DNA of 64,000 nt from Enhydrobacter aerosaccus (GTDB lineage Bacteria; Pseudomonadota; Alphaproteobacteria; Reyranellales; Reyranellaceae), in the NCBI RefSeq assembly GCF_900167455.1, contig NZ_FUWJ01000001.1, forward strand, positions 868,001-932,000, read 5' to 3'. Under the pieces are notes generated by a model that worked only from the letters and a program-made list of their open reading frames with translations, ran no database searches and was not told the origin of the DNA. How positions within the stretch are numbered: position 1 is the stretch's first letter; every line of letters begins with the position of its first letter. A program made the translations under genes and the position numbers. Below, piece after piece: positions 52,090-62,008 of this stretch.

Positions 52090-55000
52090 TTATTCCGCCG
52101 CCTGCTTCAGGGCGTCTGGGTGGCGCCACTGGGCCAGGAGCTCGGCCTCCTTGCGCTTGGCCTTGGCAAGGTGGGCCTCCTTGACGTGCCCATAACCCTT
52201 GATGTCCTCGGGGATCGACGCGAGCTTCACCGCCAGCGGGTGGTTGGCCGTGGTCAGGCCGGCCAGCAGTTCGCCGACCAGGTTCTCGTAGTCGCCGATC
52301 AAGGCCCGTTCATGCCGCCGTTCCGCCGTGTAGCCGAAAGGATCGAGCGAGCTTCCGCGCAGGAACTTGAACCGGGCGAGCAGCCGCAGGACCGACCCCA
52401 TCCAGGGACCGAACTCGCGCTTGAGCAGATGTCCCGTTCTCGGATCGCGCCGGGACAGCAGGGGAGGCGCGAGATGGAACTTCAGCTTGAAGTCTCCCTC
52501 GAACTGCTGGTTCAGCTGCGCTGCGAAGGCGGCCTCGCTGTAGAGCCGGGCGACCTCGTATTCGTCCTTGTAGGCCAGAAGCTTGGCATAGGACCGCGCG
52601 ACAGCCTCGGCGAGCGCATTCTGGCCGGGCTGCACCTTCTGCTCGGCAGTCCGGACCTTGGAGACCAGGGCCTCGTAGCGCTGCGCGAGCGATGCGTTCT
52701 GGAACGCCGTCAGGTGTTTCATTCGCGAGGCGACGAGATCGTCCAGGGAACGGTTGCCGCCGGGGAAGGCGACGACATTGGGAGCTTCCACGGCCGGGGC
52801 GACGAGCTTCTCGACAGCGGCGCGATCGGCAGCTGCGCGTCGGCCCCAGCGGAACGCACCGAGATTCATCTGAACAGCGGTACCGTTCAACTCGATCGCC
52901 TGTTCCAGCGCCGCGTGGCCGATCGGGATCAGGCCCTTCTGATAGGCGTAGCCCAGCATGAACAGGTTGGTGGCGATCGAATCGCCCATCAATCCCGTGG
53001 CGAGCCGGGTCGCCTCGACGAAATCGCAGGCTTCGGCGCCGGTCGCCGCCTCGATCGATAGCCGCAACGTGTGGGAGGGGAAGGAGAGATCCGGATGACG
53101 GGTGAACTCGCCGGTGATGGTCTCGTGCGTATTGACGATGGCGCGCGAGGCGCCGGGCTCCAGCTTGGCCAAGGCGTCCGGGCTCGCGCTGACCACGAGG
53201 TCGCAGCCGAGCAGCGTCCCCGCGCCACCCGCACCGAGGCGGACGGCATGCAAGGCTTCGGGGGTCGCGCCGATGCGCACATGGCTGATGACCGCGCCGC
53301 CCTTCTGGGCCATGCCCAACTGGTCGAGCACGGTCGCGCCCTTGCCCTCGATATGCGCCGCCATGCCCATGATGGCGCCAATGGTCACGACGCCCGTGCC
53401 GCCGATGCCGGTAATGAGCACGCCATAGGGCTTGTCGGTCACTGACGGCAGAGTGGGGGCGGGAGGAAGCGGCGGTTCCGCCGTTGTCGCGGAGGCGGCG
53501 GCTTGGGCCTTGCCCTTGCGCAGGCGGCCGCCCTCGACGCTGACGAAGCTCGGGCAGAAGCCGTTGAGGCAGGAGAAATCCTTGTTGCAGGACGACTGGT
53601 CGATCGCTCGCTTGGTGCCGAATTCCGTTTCGACGGGCGTGACCGACAGGCAGTTCGAGGCCACCGAGCAGTCGCCGCAGCCTTCGCAGACCGCCTGATT
53701 GATGAAGACGCGCTTGTTGGGATCGGGAAAGGTACCGCGCTTGCGGCGCCGGCGCTTCTCGGCGGCGCAGGTCTGATCGTAGATCAGGACGGAGACGCCC
53801 TTCACCTCGCGCAATTCGCGCTGCACCTCGTCGAGCTTTTCGCGGTGATGGAAGGTGACGCCGGGGGCCCACGTGGTGCCGGCCGGGTACTTGTCCGGAT
53901 CGTCGCTGACCAGGGCGATACGCCGGACGCCTTCGGCATAGACCTGCTGGCTGATCGTCCAAGGATGGACGTTGCCGTCATGCGGCTGGCCGCCCGTCAT
54001 GGCGACGGCGTCGTTGTAGAGGATCTTGTAGGTGATGTTGGTGTTGGTGGCGATGGCCTGGCGGATGGCTAGATAGCCCGAATGGAAGTAGGTGCCGTCG
54101 CCCAGGTTCTGGAACACGTGCGGCATGTCGCTGAAGTGGCTGGCGCCGACCCACGGCACGCCCTCGGCCCCCATATGCGTGAAGGTCTTGGTGTTGCGTT
54201 CCATGCCGATGGCGAGCGTGTGGCAGCCGATGCCGGCCATCGCCATCGAGCCTTCCGGCACTTTGGTCGAGGTGTTGTGCGGGCATCCCGAGCAGAAATA
54301 GGGCACGCGGGCCATGCCGGCCTCGTTGCGGATCTGGCGGCCGGCCCGCCGCTTCAGCGCCTCGAAGCGTTGCCGGCTGCGTTCGCTCAGGCTCTCGAGG
54401 CCCAATCGACTCACGATCGCCGAGGCAATCTCATAGGGTGTCAGCTCGCCGTCGGACTTGAACAGCGGCTGGCCGCGCTCGTCCAACTTGCCGACCACCA
54501 CCGGCCGGCGATCGGCCGGAGCGTTGAAGAGCGCGTCCTTGAGCTGCGGCTCGATCAGGGCCCGCTTCTCCTCGACCACCAGGATCTCGCGCTTGCCCTC
54601 GCTGAAGGCGACGGCGCCCTGCGTTTCCAGTGGCCAGACCAGCGCGACCTTGTAGATGGCAAGGCCCAGCCGCTCGGCTTCCGCGTCGTCGAGCCCCAGC
54701 TCATCGAGCGCCTGGCGGACGTCGAGATAGGACTTGCCGACCGTGACGATGCCGAAGCGCGCGTCAGGCCGGCCAAGAACCAGTCGGTCGAGGCGGTTGG
54801 CGCGCCAGTAGGCCAGCGCCGCGGGCAGCTTGACGGTGACGACGCGCTTTTCCTGGCCGAGCCAGTCGTCCGGCCAGCGGATATGCACACCGTCGGGCGG
54901 CAGGATGAAATCGGTCGGCGTATGGACTTCGATCCGATGGGGATCGACATAGACCGATGCGGACGAATCGACGGTCTCGCTCAGGACCTTGAAGCCGACC

Positions 55001-55584
55001 CATAGGCCGGAATAACGCGACAGCGCGAAGGCGTGGAGGCCGAAATCCAGATACTCCTGGACGCCGGCCGGATGGATGACCGGAATGCCGGCGGCCATGA
55101 AGGCAGGTTCGCTCTGATGCGCCACCGTCGATGACTTGGCCATGTGGTCGTCACCGGCCAGCGCCACGACGCCGCCGTGCTTCGAGGTGCCGGCGTAATT
55201 GGCGTGCTTGAAGGCATCGCCGGAGCGATCGACACCGGGACCCTTGCCGTACCAGATGCCGAAAACGCCGTCGTAGCGCGCGCCCGGATAGAGATGGATC
55301 TGCTGCGTTCCCCACAGGGCAGTCGCGGCCAGGTCCTCGTTGAGGCCGGGCTGGAACTCGATGTGGTTCTTCTTGATGAAGCGCTTGGCCTGCCAGAGGG
55401 CCTGGTCGAAGCCTCCGAGCGGCGAGCCGCGATACCCGCTGATATAGCCGCCCGTATTGAGGCCGGCAGCCTGATCGCGCTGGCGTTGCATCATTGGCAG
55501 GCGGACCAACGCCTGTGTTCCGGTCAGATAGACCCGACCGCTCTCCAGTACGTACTTGTCGTCCAAGGTCACCGCTTGGGTCAT
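52090..55584 (-). CDS. Indolepyruvate ferredoxin oxidoreductase, fused alpha/beta form
   Basis: A 1164-residue fused enzyme that decarboxylates aryl- or branched-chain 2-oxo acids to acyl-CoA with ferredoxin as electron acceptor. The TPP-binding part has FCSGCPHNTSTKVPEG and TFTHMGAEGVPWVG. The ferredoxin-like cluster region has CEGCGDCSVASNCLSV and SSCNKDFSCLNGFCPSF. The C-terminal gamma part has ITGIGGTGVVTIGAIMG and LDQLGMAQKGGAVISH. Alphaproteobacteria use this single-chain type for degradation of aromatic amino acids. It stands alone on its strand. Confidence 0.93.
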   Translation of the reverse strand: MTQAVTLDDKYVLESGRVYLTGTQALVRLPMMQRQRDQAAGLNTGGYISGYRGSPLGGFDQALWQAKRFIKKNHIEFQPGLNEDLAATALWGTQQIHLYPGARYDGVFGIWYGKGPGVDRSGDAFKHANYAGTSKHGGVVALAGDDHMAKSSTVAHQSEPAFMAAGIPVIHPAGVQEYLDFGLHAFALSRYSGLWVGFKVLSETVDSSASVYVDPHRIEVHTPTDFILPPDGVHIRWPDDWLGQEKRVVTVKLPAALAYWRANRLDRLVLGRPDARFGIVTVGKSYLDVRQALDELGLDDAEAERLGLAIYKVALVWPLETQGAVAFSEGKREILVVEEKRALIEPQLKDALFNAPADRRPVVVGKLDERGQPLFKSDGELTPYEIASAIVSRLGLESLSERSRQRFEALKRRAGRQIRNEAGMARVPYFCSGCPHNTSTKVPEGSMAMAGIGCHTLAIGMERNTKTFTHMGAEGVPWVGASHFSDMPHVFQNLGDGTYFHSGYLAIRQAIATNTNITYKILYNDAVAMTGGQPHDGNVHPWTISQQVYAEGVRRIALVSDDPDKYPAGTTWAPGVTFHHREKLDEVQRELREVKGVSVLIYDQTCAAEKRRRRKRGTFPDPNKRVFINQAVCEGCGDCSVASNCLSVTPVETEFGTKRAIDQSSCNKDFSCLNGFCPSFVSVEGGRLRKGKAQAAASATTAEPPLPPAPTLPSVTDKPYGVLITGIGGTGVVTIGAIMGMAAHIEGKGATVLDQLGMAQKGGAVISHVRIGATPEALHAVRLGAGGAGTLLGCDLVVSASPDALAKLEPGASRAIVNTHETITGEFTRHPDLSFPSHTLRLSIEAATGAEACDFVEATRLATGLMGDSIATNLFMLGYAYQKGLIPIGHAALEQAIELNGTAVQMNLGAFRWGRRAAADRAAVEKLVAPAVEAPNVVAFPGGNRSLDDLVASRMKHLTAFQNASLAQRYEALVSKVRTAEQKVQPGQNALAEAVARSYAKLLAYKDEYEVARLYSEAAFAAQLNQQFEGDFKLKFHLAPPLLSRRDPRTGHLLKREFGPWMGSVLRLLARFKFLRGSSLDPFGYTAERRHERALIGDYENLVGELLAGLTTANHPLAVKLASIPEDIKGYGHVKEAHLAKAKRKEAELLAQWRHPDALKQAAE

Positions 55585-55786
55585 GGCAACCTCCCTGGCC
55601 CTTTATATAGGTAACGGTAGCGACAGAATGTTGCGCCGATCAATCCGGAAGGAAGAGGGCGACAAAAAAAGACGTTTTTCTGAATATGCACCGCTTCAAC
55701 CTTGCGCCCCGTTTCAAGGTTTCGTTCGGCGTTGAAACGTTGTAATCAGCGCTCCGTCCCTCGTTTGATCGGCAAGCCCACATTTC

Positions 55787-56755
55787 ATGACGATATTGGT
55801 TACCGGCGTTGCCGGCTTCGTCGGCTCGCATGTTGCGCGAGCCTTGCTGGCAAGGGGCGAGCGCGTCCTCGGCGTCGACAATTTCAGCCCGTATTACGAT
55901 CCGGTCCTGAAGTTCGCCCGTTTGAAACCCCTTCGGGAGAATAAGGACTTTACCTTCTGCGAACTCGACATCACCGACCGCGAGGCGATGCTGTCCCTGG
56001 CGGCGCGCTATCCGGAGGTCGATCGCATCGTCCATCTGGCGGCCCAGCCGGGCGTGCGCCAGTCCATCACCGATCCCTTCATCTACGCCCAAGCCAACGT
56101 GATGGGGCAGCTCATTGTCCTGGATCTTGCCCGCCGCCTTACCGGCTTGAGGCACTTTGTCTATGCCTCGTCCTCGTCGGTCTACGGGGGCAATCCGAAA
56201 CTGCCTTTCTCGGTCGCGGACCGGGTCGACCATCCGGTCTCGATATACGCGGCGACCAAGCGGTCAGCGGAGCTCATGGCCGAGGCCTATGTGCACCTTC
56301 ACAAGATCAAGGCGACCGGATTGCGTTTCTTCACGGTCTACGGCCCCTGGGGCCGGCCTGACATGTCGCCCTACATCTTCGCCAAGGCGATCCATGAGGG
56401 TTCGACGATCAACCTGTTCCATCTGGGCTTTGTGAAGCGCGATTTCAGCTATATCGACGACATCGTGGCCGGCACGCTGGCCGTGCTCGACAAGCCGCCG
56501 CAGGAGCCGAGTCATCGGCTCTACAATATCGGCACCGCCGGCAGCGAGGACATCGTCCGCGTCATCGAGTTGTTCGAGAAGGCGATCGGCAAAAAGGCCA
56601 AGATCGAGCTGAAGCCCGGCGAACCGGGAGACATGCTGGAAACCTCGGCAGATATCACGGAGACCACGCGGGATTTCGGCTGGACGCCCAAAGTCTCTGT
56701 GGAAGAGGGCATCCCAAAGTTCGTAGAGTGGTTCAAAGCCTATAACCGCCTGTGA
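55787..56755 (+). CDS. NAD-dependent epimerase, UDP-glucuronate 4-epimerase-like
   Basis: A 322-residue extended short-chain dehydrogenase. The NAD-binding motif ILVTGVAGFVGSHVARAL opens the protein. YASSSSVYGGNPKLPFS and YAATKRSAELMAEAYVHLH supply the catalytic Ser/Tyr-x-x-x-Lys. FTVYGPWGRPDMSPYIFAKA is typical of UDP-glucuronate 4-epimerases (LpsL/CapI). It supplies nucleotide-sugar precursors for polysaccharide. The Liv operon follows 12 bases later in the same frame, so they may share a transcript, although the function is unrelated. Confidence 0.88.
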   Translation: MTILVTGVAGFVGSHVARALLARGERVLGVDNFSPYYDPVLKFARLKPLRENKDFTFCELDITDREAMLSLAARYPEVDRIVHLAAQPGVRQSITDPFIYAQANVMGQLIVLDLARRLTGLRHFVYASSSSVYGGNPKLPFSVADRVDHPVSIYAATKRSAELMAEAYVHLHKIKATGLRFFTVYGPWGRPDMSPYIFAKAIHEGSTINLFHLGFVKRDFSYIDDIVAGTLAVLDKPPQEPSHRLYNIGTAGSEDIVRVIELFEKAIGKKAKIELKPGEPGDMLETSADITETTRDFGWTPKVSVEEGIPKFVEWFKAYNRL

Positions 56756-56767
56756 GCTTCAATCCCG

Positions 56768-57538
56768 TTGTCGTCGTCTCTTCTCGAGCTTAGCGATGTG
56801 CGTCGTGCCTTCTACGGTCTGGAGGTGCTGCGCGGCGTCGATTTCTCCGTCGCGGCCGGCCGCATCACCGGCCTGATCGGACCCAACGGCGCCGGGAAGA
56901 CGACGCTCTTCAATGTCGTCTCCGGCCTGGTGCCGCCCGATGCCGGATCGATCCGGTTCGCGGGGAGTGAAATCGGCGGCCTTTCTCCGGACAAGGTGAG
57001 CCGGGCCGGTCTGGTTCGCACTTTCCAGGTCGCTCGCGGCTTTCCCAAGCTGTCGGTGTTCCAGCACCTCATGCTCTACGGCCGTGACCAACCCGGCGAA
57101 AGCCTGTGGCGAGCGGTACTCGGATCCCGCGCGGCTCGGGACAGGGAGGCAGCCCTGGCGGAGCAGGCCTGGGACATCGCGCGGTTCCTGCGGCTCGACA
57201 AGGTGATCGACAACCAGGCCGTGGCGCTTTCCGGCGGCCAGAAGAAACTTCTCGAGATCGGACGGGCGCTCATGGCGGAGCCCAAGCTCATCCTCCTCGA
57301 CGAGCCGACCGCGGGCGTGAACCCGACGCTGCGCAACGAGATCGGCGAAAGGCTCCTGGAATTGCCCAAGCGAGGGGTGTCGATCCTGTTGATCGAGCAC
57401 GACATGGGCTTCATCGCCGAATTGTGCGATCCGGTCATCTGCATGGCGGAAGGGCGGGTCCTGGCGCAAGGCTCCTTCGATTCCGTGCGGGCCGATCCGC
57501 AAGTTCGCGAGGCCTATCTGGGCCGAAGAGCGGCATAG
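56768..57538 (+). CDS. livG: Branched-chain amino acid-type ABC ATPase (LivG)
   Basis: A 256-residue cytosolic ATPase. Walker A is GPNGAGKTTLFNVVSG, the signature LSGGQKKLLEIGRALM, and Walker B LILLDEPTAGVNP, with H-loop LLIEHDMGF. The TFQVARGFPKLSVF Q-loop region is typical of LivG. The start appears to be TTG at 56768, since a stop in the same frame lies just upstream (56753) and no ribosome site is clear. It is the first gene of a full Liv importer operon. Confidence 0.88.
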   Translation: MSSSLLELSDVRRAFYGLEVLRGVDFSVAAGRITGLIGPNGAGKTTLFNVVSGLVPPDAGSIRFAGSEIGGLSPDKVSRAGLVRTFQVARGFPKLSVFQHLMLYGRDQPGESLWRAVLGSRAARDREAALAEQAWDIARFLRLDKVIDNQAVALSGGQKKLLEIGRALMAEPKLILLDEPTAGVNPTLRNEIGERLLELPKRGVSILLIEHDMGFIAELCDPVICMAEGRVLAQGSFDSVRADPQVREAYLGRRAA

Positions 57539-57546
57539 GCAAAGCG

Positions 57547-58296
57547 ATGGCTCTCCTCACCGTGACCGACCTGCGCGGAGGCTACGCGGCCGCCGACGAG
57601 ATCGTGAAGGGCGCCACCCTGCATGTGGATTCAGGCGACATCGTCGCGCTGATCGGTCCCAACGGTGCGGGCAAGTCTACGCTTCTCAAGCTGATCGCCG
57701 GGCTGTTGCGGCCGAGGGCAGGCCAGGTCCGCCTGTTCGACCGGGAGATCGCTGGTTTCGATGCCTCGGCCATCAGCCGGCTGGGGCTCGCCTTCGTGCC
57801 ACAGGAGCGCAATGTCTTCGGCTCGATGACCGTGGCGGAGAACCTGGAGATGGGCGGCTTTCTCGACGGCCGGCACATGCGGGACCGCCGCGACGAACTT
57901 TACGAACGCTTCCCTCTGCTGGCCGAGAAGCGGCGCGCCGCGGCCCGGACCTTGAGCGGGGGGCAGCGTCAGATCCTGGCGATGGCCATCGCCTTGATGA
58001 ATGCGCCGAAGCTGCTCCTGCTCGACGAACCGACAGCCGGGCTAAGCCCTCAGGCCGCGGAGGATTTGTTCGACACGATCGTCGAACTGAACCGGACCGG
58101 GGTATCGATCCTGATGGTCGAACAGAATGCGCTCGAGGCGCTCGTCGTCTCGACCCGTGCCTATGTGCTGGTCCAGGGCCGTGCCGAGCGCGAAGGCAGC
58201 GCGGCGGACCTGGCCTCGGATCCCACGGTGCGCGATCTCTTTCTCGGCGCCAAGGCGCAGCCTATGCTTGCCGGCAAATCTGGGGGACAGACATGA
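57547..58296 (+). CDS. livF: Branched-chain amino acid-type ABC ATPase (LivF)
   Basis: A 249-residue ATPase with VALIGPNGAGKSTLLKLIAG, LAFVPQERNVFGSMTVAENL, LSGGQRQILAMAIALM and LLLLDEPTAGLSPQ. The NVFGSMTVAEN segment is diagnostic for LivF. It starts at ATG 57547, eight bases after the livG stop. With LivG it powers the LivH/LivM channel. Confidence 0.9.
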   Translation: MALLTVTDLRGGYAAADEIVKGATLHVDSGDIVALIGPNGAGKSTLLKLIAGLLRPRAGQVRLFDREIAGFDASAISRLGLAFVPQERNVFGSMTVAENLEMGGFLDGRHMRDRRDELYERFPLLAEKRRAAARTLSGGQRQILAMAIALMNAPKLLLLDEPTAGLSPQAAEDLFDTIVELNRTGVSILMVEQNALEALVVSTRAYVLVQGRAEREGSAADLASDPTVRDLFLGAKAQPMLAGKSGGQT

Positions 58297-59489
58297 AGCG
58301 AGTTACTTTGAGGCGCCGGACGGCGCTTCTGTCGGGTGTTGCTGCCTTGGCCGCGCCGGCGGTTCTGAGGGCGCAATCCGACCCGATCAAGATTGCCACG
58401 CTGACCCCGTTGACCGGGGCAGGCGGTCCTTATGGACCGGTCATGGCCAAGGTTGCCGCTTCCGTGGTCGATGAGGTCAATGCTGCGGGTGGCGTTCTCG
58501 GCCGCCGGATCCAGCTCACCAGCGAAGACGACCAGACCAACCCGGATGCCGGCGTTCGCGCCGCGCGCAAGCTGATCGACGTCGACAAGGTGGCGGCGAT
58601 CATGGGCACCTGGGCATCGTCGGTGACGACCGCGGTTGCGCCGCTGTGCTGGGAGAGCAAGACCTTCCTCTGCACCGTGTCGGGTGCCGACTCGATCACG
58701 CAGCTGCCGCATCAGGGCTTCCTGGTCCGCACTCAGCCCAACTCGACCCTGCAGGTAGCGCGATCGGGGACCTTCATGCTCTCCCTGGGCGCGAAGAAGA
58801 TCTACACCATGATCCCGCAGACGCCGTTTACGCAGACGACCTTCGACTTGATGGGCAAGCTCGTGGCCAAGGCCGGCGCCACCCATCAGGGCCTCATCTA
58901 CGACGACAAGAAGACCACCTACCGCACCGAGGTCGATCAGGTGCTGCGGTCGAATCCCGACATGATCTTCGCTGCCGGCTACACGCCCGACACGATCATC
59001 CTGCTGAAGGACCTCTATCGCGCCGGGTTCAAGGGCAAGATCATCGGCTTCGGCTATGCCATCAACCAGAAGCTGGTGGATCAGATCGGACAGCCCGAGG
59101 TCGTCGAAGGCGTGTATGCCTATTCGCCGTCACCGGACGAAGGCAGCAAGGCCTACGAACGCGTCAAGAAGGCGACCGGCCTTGCAAACCCTGATCCCTA
59201 TACCTGCCAGGTCTACGATCACGTCAATCTGGTGCTGATGGCGATTGCTCAGGGCAAGGCCGCCACCGGTGTCGGCATCAAGGACAATATTCGTGCCGTG
59301 GCGCAGGGCGGCGGCACGGCGGTCGACAACGCCGTGGATGGCCTCAAGGCAATCGCGGCCGGACAGAAGGTCGACTATAGCGGCGCCTCGGGTCCGTGCG
59401 ACTTCGACGACAAGGGCGACATCATCGACTGCAAGTTCCGCTACGACCAGATCAAGGGCGGCAAGTTCACCCTGGTGAAGATTGGTTGA
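58293..59489 (+). CDS. Liv-type periplasmic substrate-binding protein
   Basis: A 398-residue type I solute-binding protein (Peripla_BP_6). The signal LRRRTALLSGVAALAAPAVL has an Arg-rich region and may be Tat-dependent. The mature start is IKIATLTPLTGAGGPYG; VDEVNAAGGVLGRRIQLTSE and DVDKVAAIMGTWASSVTTAV follow. Its start overlaps livF by four bases. The ligand may be an amino acid, an amide or an aromatic acid; this cannot be told from sequence alone. Confidence 0.88.
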   Translation: MKRVTLRRRTALLSGVAALAAPAVLRAQSDPIKIATLTPLTGAGGPYGPVMAKVAASVVDEVNAAGGVLGRRIQLTSEDDQTNPDAGVRAARKLIDVDKVAAIMGTWASSVTTAVAPLCWESKTFLCTVSGADSITQLPHQGFLVRTQPNSTLQVARSGTFMLSLGAKKIYTMIPQTPFTQTTFDLMGKLVAKAGATHQGLIYDDKKTTYRTEVDQVLRSNPDMIFAAGYTPDTIILLKDLYRAGFKGKIIGFGYAINQKLVDQIGQPEVVEGVYAYSPSPDEGSKAYERVKKATGLANPDPYTCQVYDHVNLVLMAIAQGKAATGVGIKDNIRAVAQGGGTAVDNAVDGLKAIAAGQKVDYSGASGPCDFDDKGDIIDCKFRYDQIKGGKFTLVKIG

Positions 59490-59571
59490 GAGATCGGGGG
59501 GTGGTGTTTCTCCCTGGTCTCCGGCTCGCCGATCGCGGCCGGTCGGTCGCAGGCCTGCGGTCCGGTAGCCG

Positions 59572-60432
59572 ATGAGCCTCGCGCTGCAAGCCCTCGTGAA
59601 CGGGCTGATCTCCGGTACGCTTCTCGCGGTACCGGCGATCGGCTTCACTGCCATGTTCGCCGTGCTGCGCTTTCCGAACTTCTCGGTTTCCGGCATTGCC
59701 ACTCTCGGTGCCTTCGCCGGCTATGCGGCCTACGCTGCCGGCCTCGAACTCATCGGCTCGCTCGTTGCGGCTTTTGCCGTCGCCGGTCTGGTCGGGCTGG
59801 CGCTGGATCGGACGGCGCATTTGCCGCTGGTTAAACAAGGGGCGCTGCCCGCAGCCATCGCCTCGATTGCATCCGGCCTGGTGCTGGAGAACGTGATTCG
59901 ACTCGGCTTCGGCAACGACTTGCGCGGCTTTGACCGGCCGATCGCGCGCGACCTTCACGTCGGCGATATCCGCGTCAGCCCGCAACAGCTCGAGACCATG
60001 GGGCTGGCGCTGGCGATCATGCTCGCCGTTTTCGCGGCGCTCGCCTTCACCCGTATCGGCAAGGCCATGCGGGCCTCGGCCGACAATCCGGAGTTGGCGG
60101 CACTCAAAGGCATCAGGCCGCAGCGCGTAGCCATGATCGCGAGCTTCGTCGGCATGGGGTTGGTCGGGATCGGTGGCATGCTGCTGGGCCTGGACAGCTC
60201 GATCGATCCGCTGACGGGCGCGCGCATCCTGCTCTCGATCTTTGCCGCGGCGGTCCTTGGTGGCCTCGGCAGCGTGCCAGGCGCCGTTCTGGGGGCCTTC
60301 CTGATCGGCATTGCCGAAGAACTGTCGGTTCTGGTGGTCGGGTCGCCATACCGCACGGCGGTGGGCTTCCTTGCCATCCTGGTCGTGCTCACGGCGCGGC
60401 CGCGTGGGCTGCTCGGCGAGCGAGCGTTCTGA
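59572..60432 (+). CDS. livH: Liv-type ABC permease (LivH)
   Basis: A 286-residue inner-membrane permease with about eight hydrophobic segments. ALVNGLISGTLLAVPAIGFT opens it. The motif GKAMRASADNPELAALKGI, then SLVG-type glycine-rich segments (GGLGSVPGAVLGAFLIGI), are LivH hallmarks. It lies 82 bases after the binding-protein gene; its ATG at 59572 has no strong ribosome site. Confidence 0.9.
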   Translation: MSLALQALVNGLISGTLLAVPAIGFTAMFAVLRFPNFSVSGIATLGAFAGYAAYAAGLELIGSLVAAFAVAGLVGLALDRTAHLPLVKQGALPAAIASIASGLVLENVIRLGFGNDLRGFDRPIARDLHVGDIRVSPQQLETMGLALAIMLAVFAALAFTRIGKAMRASADNPELAALKGIRPQRVAMIASFVGMGLVGIGGMLLGLDSSIDPLTGARILLSIFAAAVLGGLGSVPGAVLGAFLIGIAEELSVLVVGSPYRTAVGFLAILVVLTARPRGLLGERAF

Positions 60433-60434
60433 CG

Positions 60435-61352
60435 ATGCTGAACTATCTGCTCTTCATCGCCACGATCGGCAGCATCTATGGCTTGCTGGCCCTCAGCCTG
60501 AACCTGATCTGGGGCGGGGCGGGCATGGTGAATCTCGGCCTCGCCGGGTTCTTTGCGGTCGGCGCCTATGCCTCGGCCTTGGCGACAACGGACGCCCACT
60601 TGCCGATCGTCGCGGGCTGGATCCTGGCCCTGGCGGCAGGTGGCCTTGCCGGTCTGGTCGTCACGCTCTCGACCACGCGCCTGAGAGAAGATTATCTGGC
60701 CATCGTCACTCTGGGCTTCGCCGAGGTCGTGCGTCTCGTCGCGGCGAACGAAGTCTGGCTGACGCGCGGAACCGATGGTATCTCGGGAATTCCAGGACCG
60801 TGGAAGGCGCTGCTGGGTAGCGATTTCAACGCGGTCTACCTCCTGATCGTTCTGACAATTCTCGCGTTGGTCTTCCTCTTGATGCGCCGAATCGACCGTT
60901 CGCCCTATGGTCGCGTCCTGCGCGCCATTCGGGAGGATGCCCAGGTGGCGCAGGTCGCCGGCAAGCCGGTGCTGCGCTTCAAGGCGGAAGCCTTTGCCTT
61001 GTCCGCCGGTATCGCCGGTCTCGCCGGCGCGCTTTATGGCCACTTCACGTCGTATATCGCGCCGGATCTGTTCTTGCCGCTCATCACGGTCTACGTCTTT
61101 CTGGCGGTGGCGGGTGGTGGCACCGGCCGACCTGCCGGAGCGCTCATCGGCGCCTATCTGCTGATGGTGTTGCTGGAATCCGCCCGGTTCCTGGTCGAAC
61201 TCGTTCCGGTGATCTCCGCTGTCCAGCGTGCCGCCCTAAAGGAATTGATCATCGCCGTCGCTCTGATCCTGGTCTTGCGTCTCGCGCCCGGCGGCCTGTT
61301 GTCCGAGCGGGTTCCGGCGGCTCCACGTCTCCCGATGGAAGGAAAATCATGA
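60435..61352 (+). CDS. livM: Liv-type ABC permease (LivM)
   Basis: A 305-residue permease partner of LivH with ALSLNLIWGGAGMVNLGLAG and TLGFAEVVRLVAANEVWLTR. GRVLRAIREDAQVAQVAGKP is the ATPase-coupling loop. It ends in a short basic tail. Its ATG begins two bases after the livH stop, and its stop overlaps the next gene start. Confidence 0.9.
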   Translation: MLNYLLFIATIGSIYGLLALSLNLIWGGAGMVNLGLAGFFAVGAYASALATTDAHLPIVAGWILALAAGGLAGLVVTLSTTRLREDYLAIVTLGFAEVVRLVAANEVWLTRGTDGISGIPGPWKALLGSDFNAVYLLIVLTILALVFLLMRRIDRSPYGRVLRAIREDAQVAQVAGKPVLRFKAEAFALSAGIAGLAGALYGHFTSYIAPDLFLPLITVYVFLAVAGGGTGRPAGALIGAYLLMVLLESARFLVELVPVISAVQRAALKELIIAVALILVLRLAPGGLLSERVPAAPRLPMEGKS

Positions 61353-61846
61353 CACCGTTCGAAACCTGCCTGGCTGCCCTGAGGCAGCCTGGTCCGCCGC
61401 AGGCGCTGTTCGAGGTTGTGGACCGCGCCTTGGCCGAGACGGTCGGGCACAAGCTGTTTACGCTGCTCTATGTCGCGCCGAGCGGCAAGCGCGTGAAGCG
61501 CATCTACACCAACATGCCCAAGGAATACCCGGTCGGCGGCTATAAGGAGATCACCGACTCGCCCTGGCACCAGCGTGTGATCCAGGGGCGGCAGGCCTGG
61601 GTCGGCCACGACGCGAAGGACATTGCCTGGGCGTTCTTCGATCACGAGCTCATCGTGTCGCTCGGATGCGAATCCGCCGTGAACGTGCCTGTGATCTACG
61701 CCGGCCGTGTTCTCGGCACCCTCAATCTTCTCGATGCGGCGGGACATTATCGGGACAGCGACGTCACGGAGATAGAACCCTTTGCGGCACTTTTGATCGG
61801 TCCGTTTCTTGACGCCATCGCAGCGGATCCGGGGCACGGCGCGTAA
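61349..61846 (+). CDS. GAF-domain protein in the liv operon
   Basis: A 165-residue single-domain GAF protein: HKLFTLLYVAPSGKRVKRIY, then CESAVNVPVIYAGRVLGTLN and LDAAGHYRDSDVTEIEPFAA. GAF domains bind small ligands. Its ATG overlaps the livM stop (ATGA), so it is produced with the importer. A regulatory or chaperone-like role in sensing the transported ligand is plausible, but this is an inference; no effector domain is attached. Confidence 0.8.
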   Translation: MTPFETCLAALRQPGPPQALFEVVDRALAETVGHKLFTLLYVAPSGKRVKRIYTNMPKEYPVGGYKEITDSPWHQRVIQGRQAWVGHDAKDIAWAFFDHELIVSLGCESAVNVPVIYAGRVLGTLNLLDAAGHYRDSDVTEIEPFAALLIGPFLDAIAADPGHGA

Positions 61847-62008
61847 CGCCGCTGTAACTGTAAGGCTGCGTGAAGAAATCGCCGCGCGGCGACGTCGCGG
61901 GCGCATGCCCAAGCGCTGCCGGCATGCTAGAGCACATCATGAGCAGGGCCGCTCTGGCCGGGAGACGGTCGAGGTCCCATATCCCTGTCCAGCAAGGAGT
62001 TTTGGTCA

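Noticed and set aside
55640-56233. 197-residue minus-strand frame opposite the epimerase
   Set aside because: Shadow frame; the plus-strand epimerase has complete catalytic motifs.
56768-56790. Read-through fusion of the epimerase and livG, which share a frame
   Set aside because: A normal TGA stop separates them, both proteins are full length, and there is no Cys-like site or SECIS hairpin there, so selenocysteine is not suggested.
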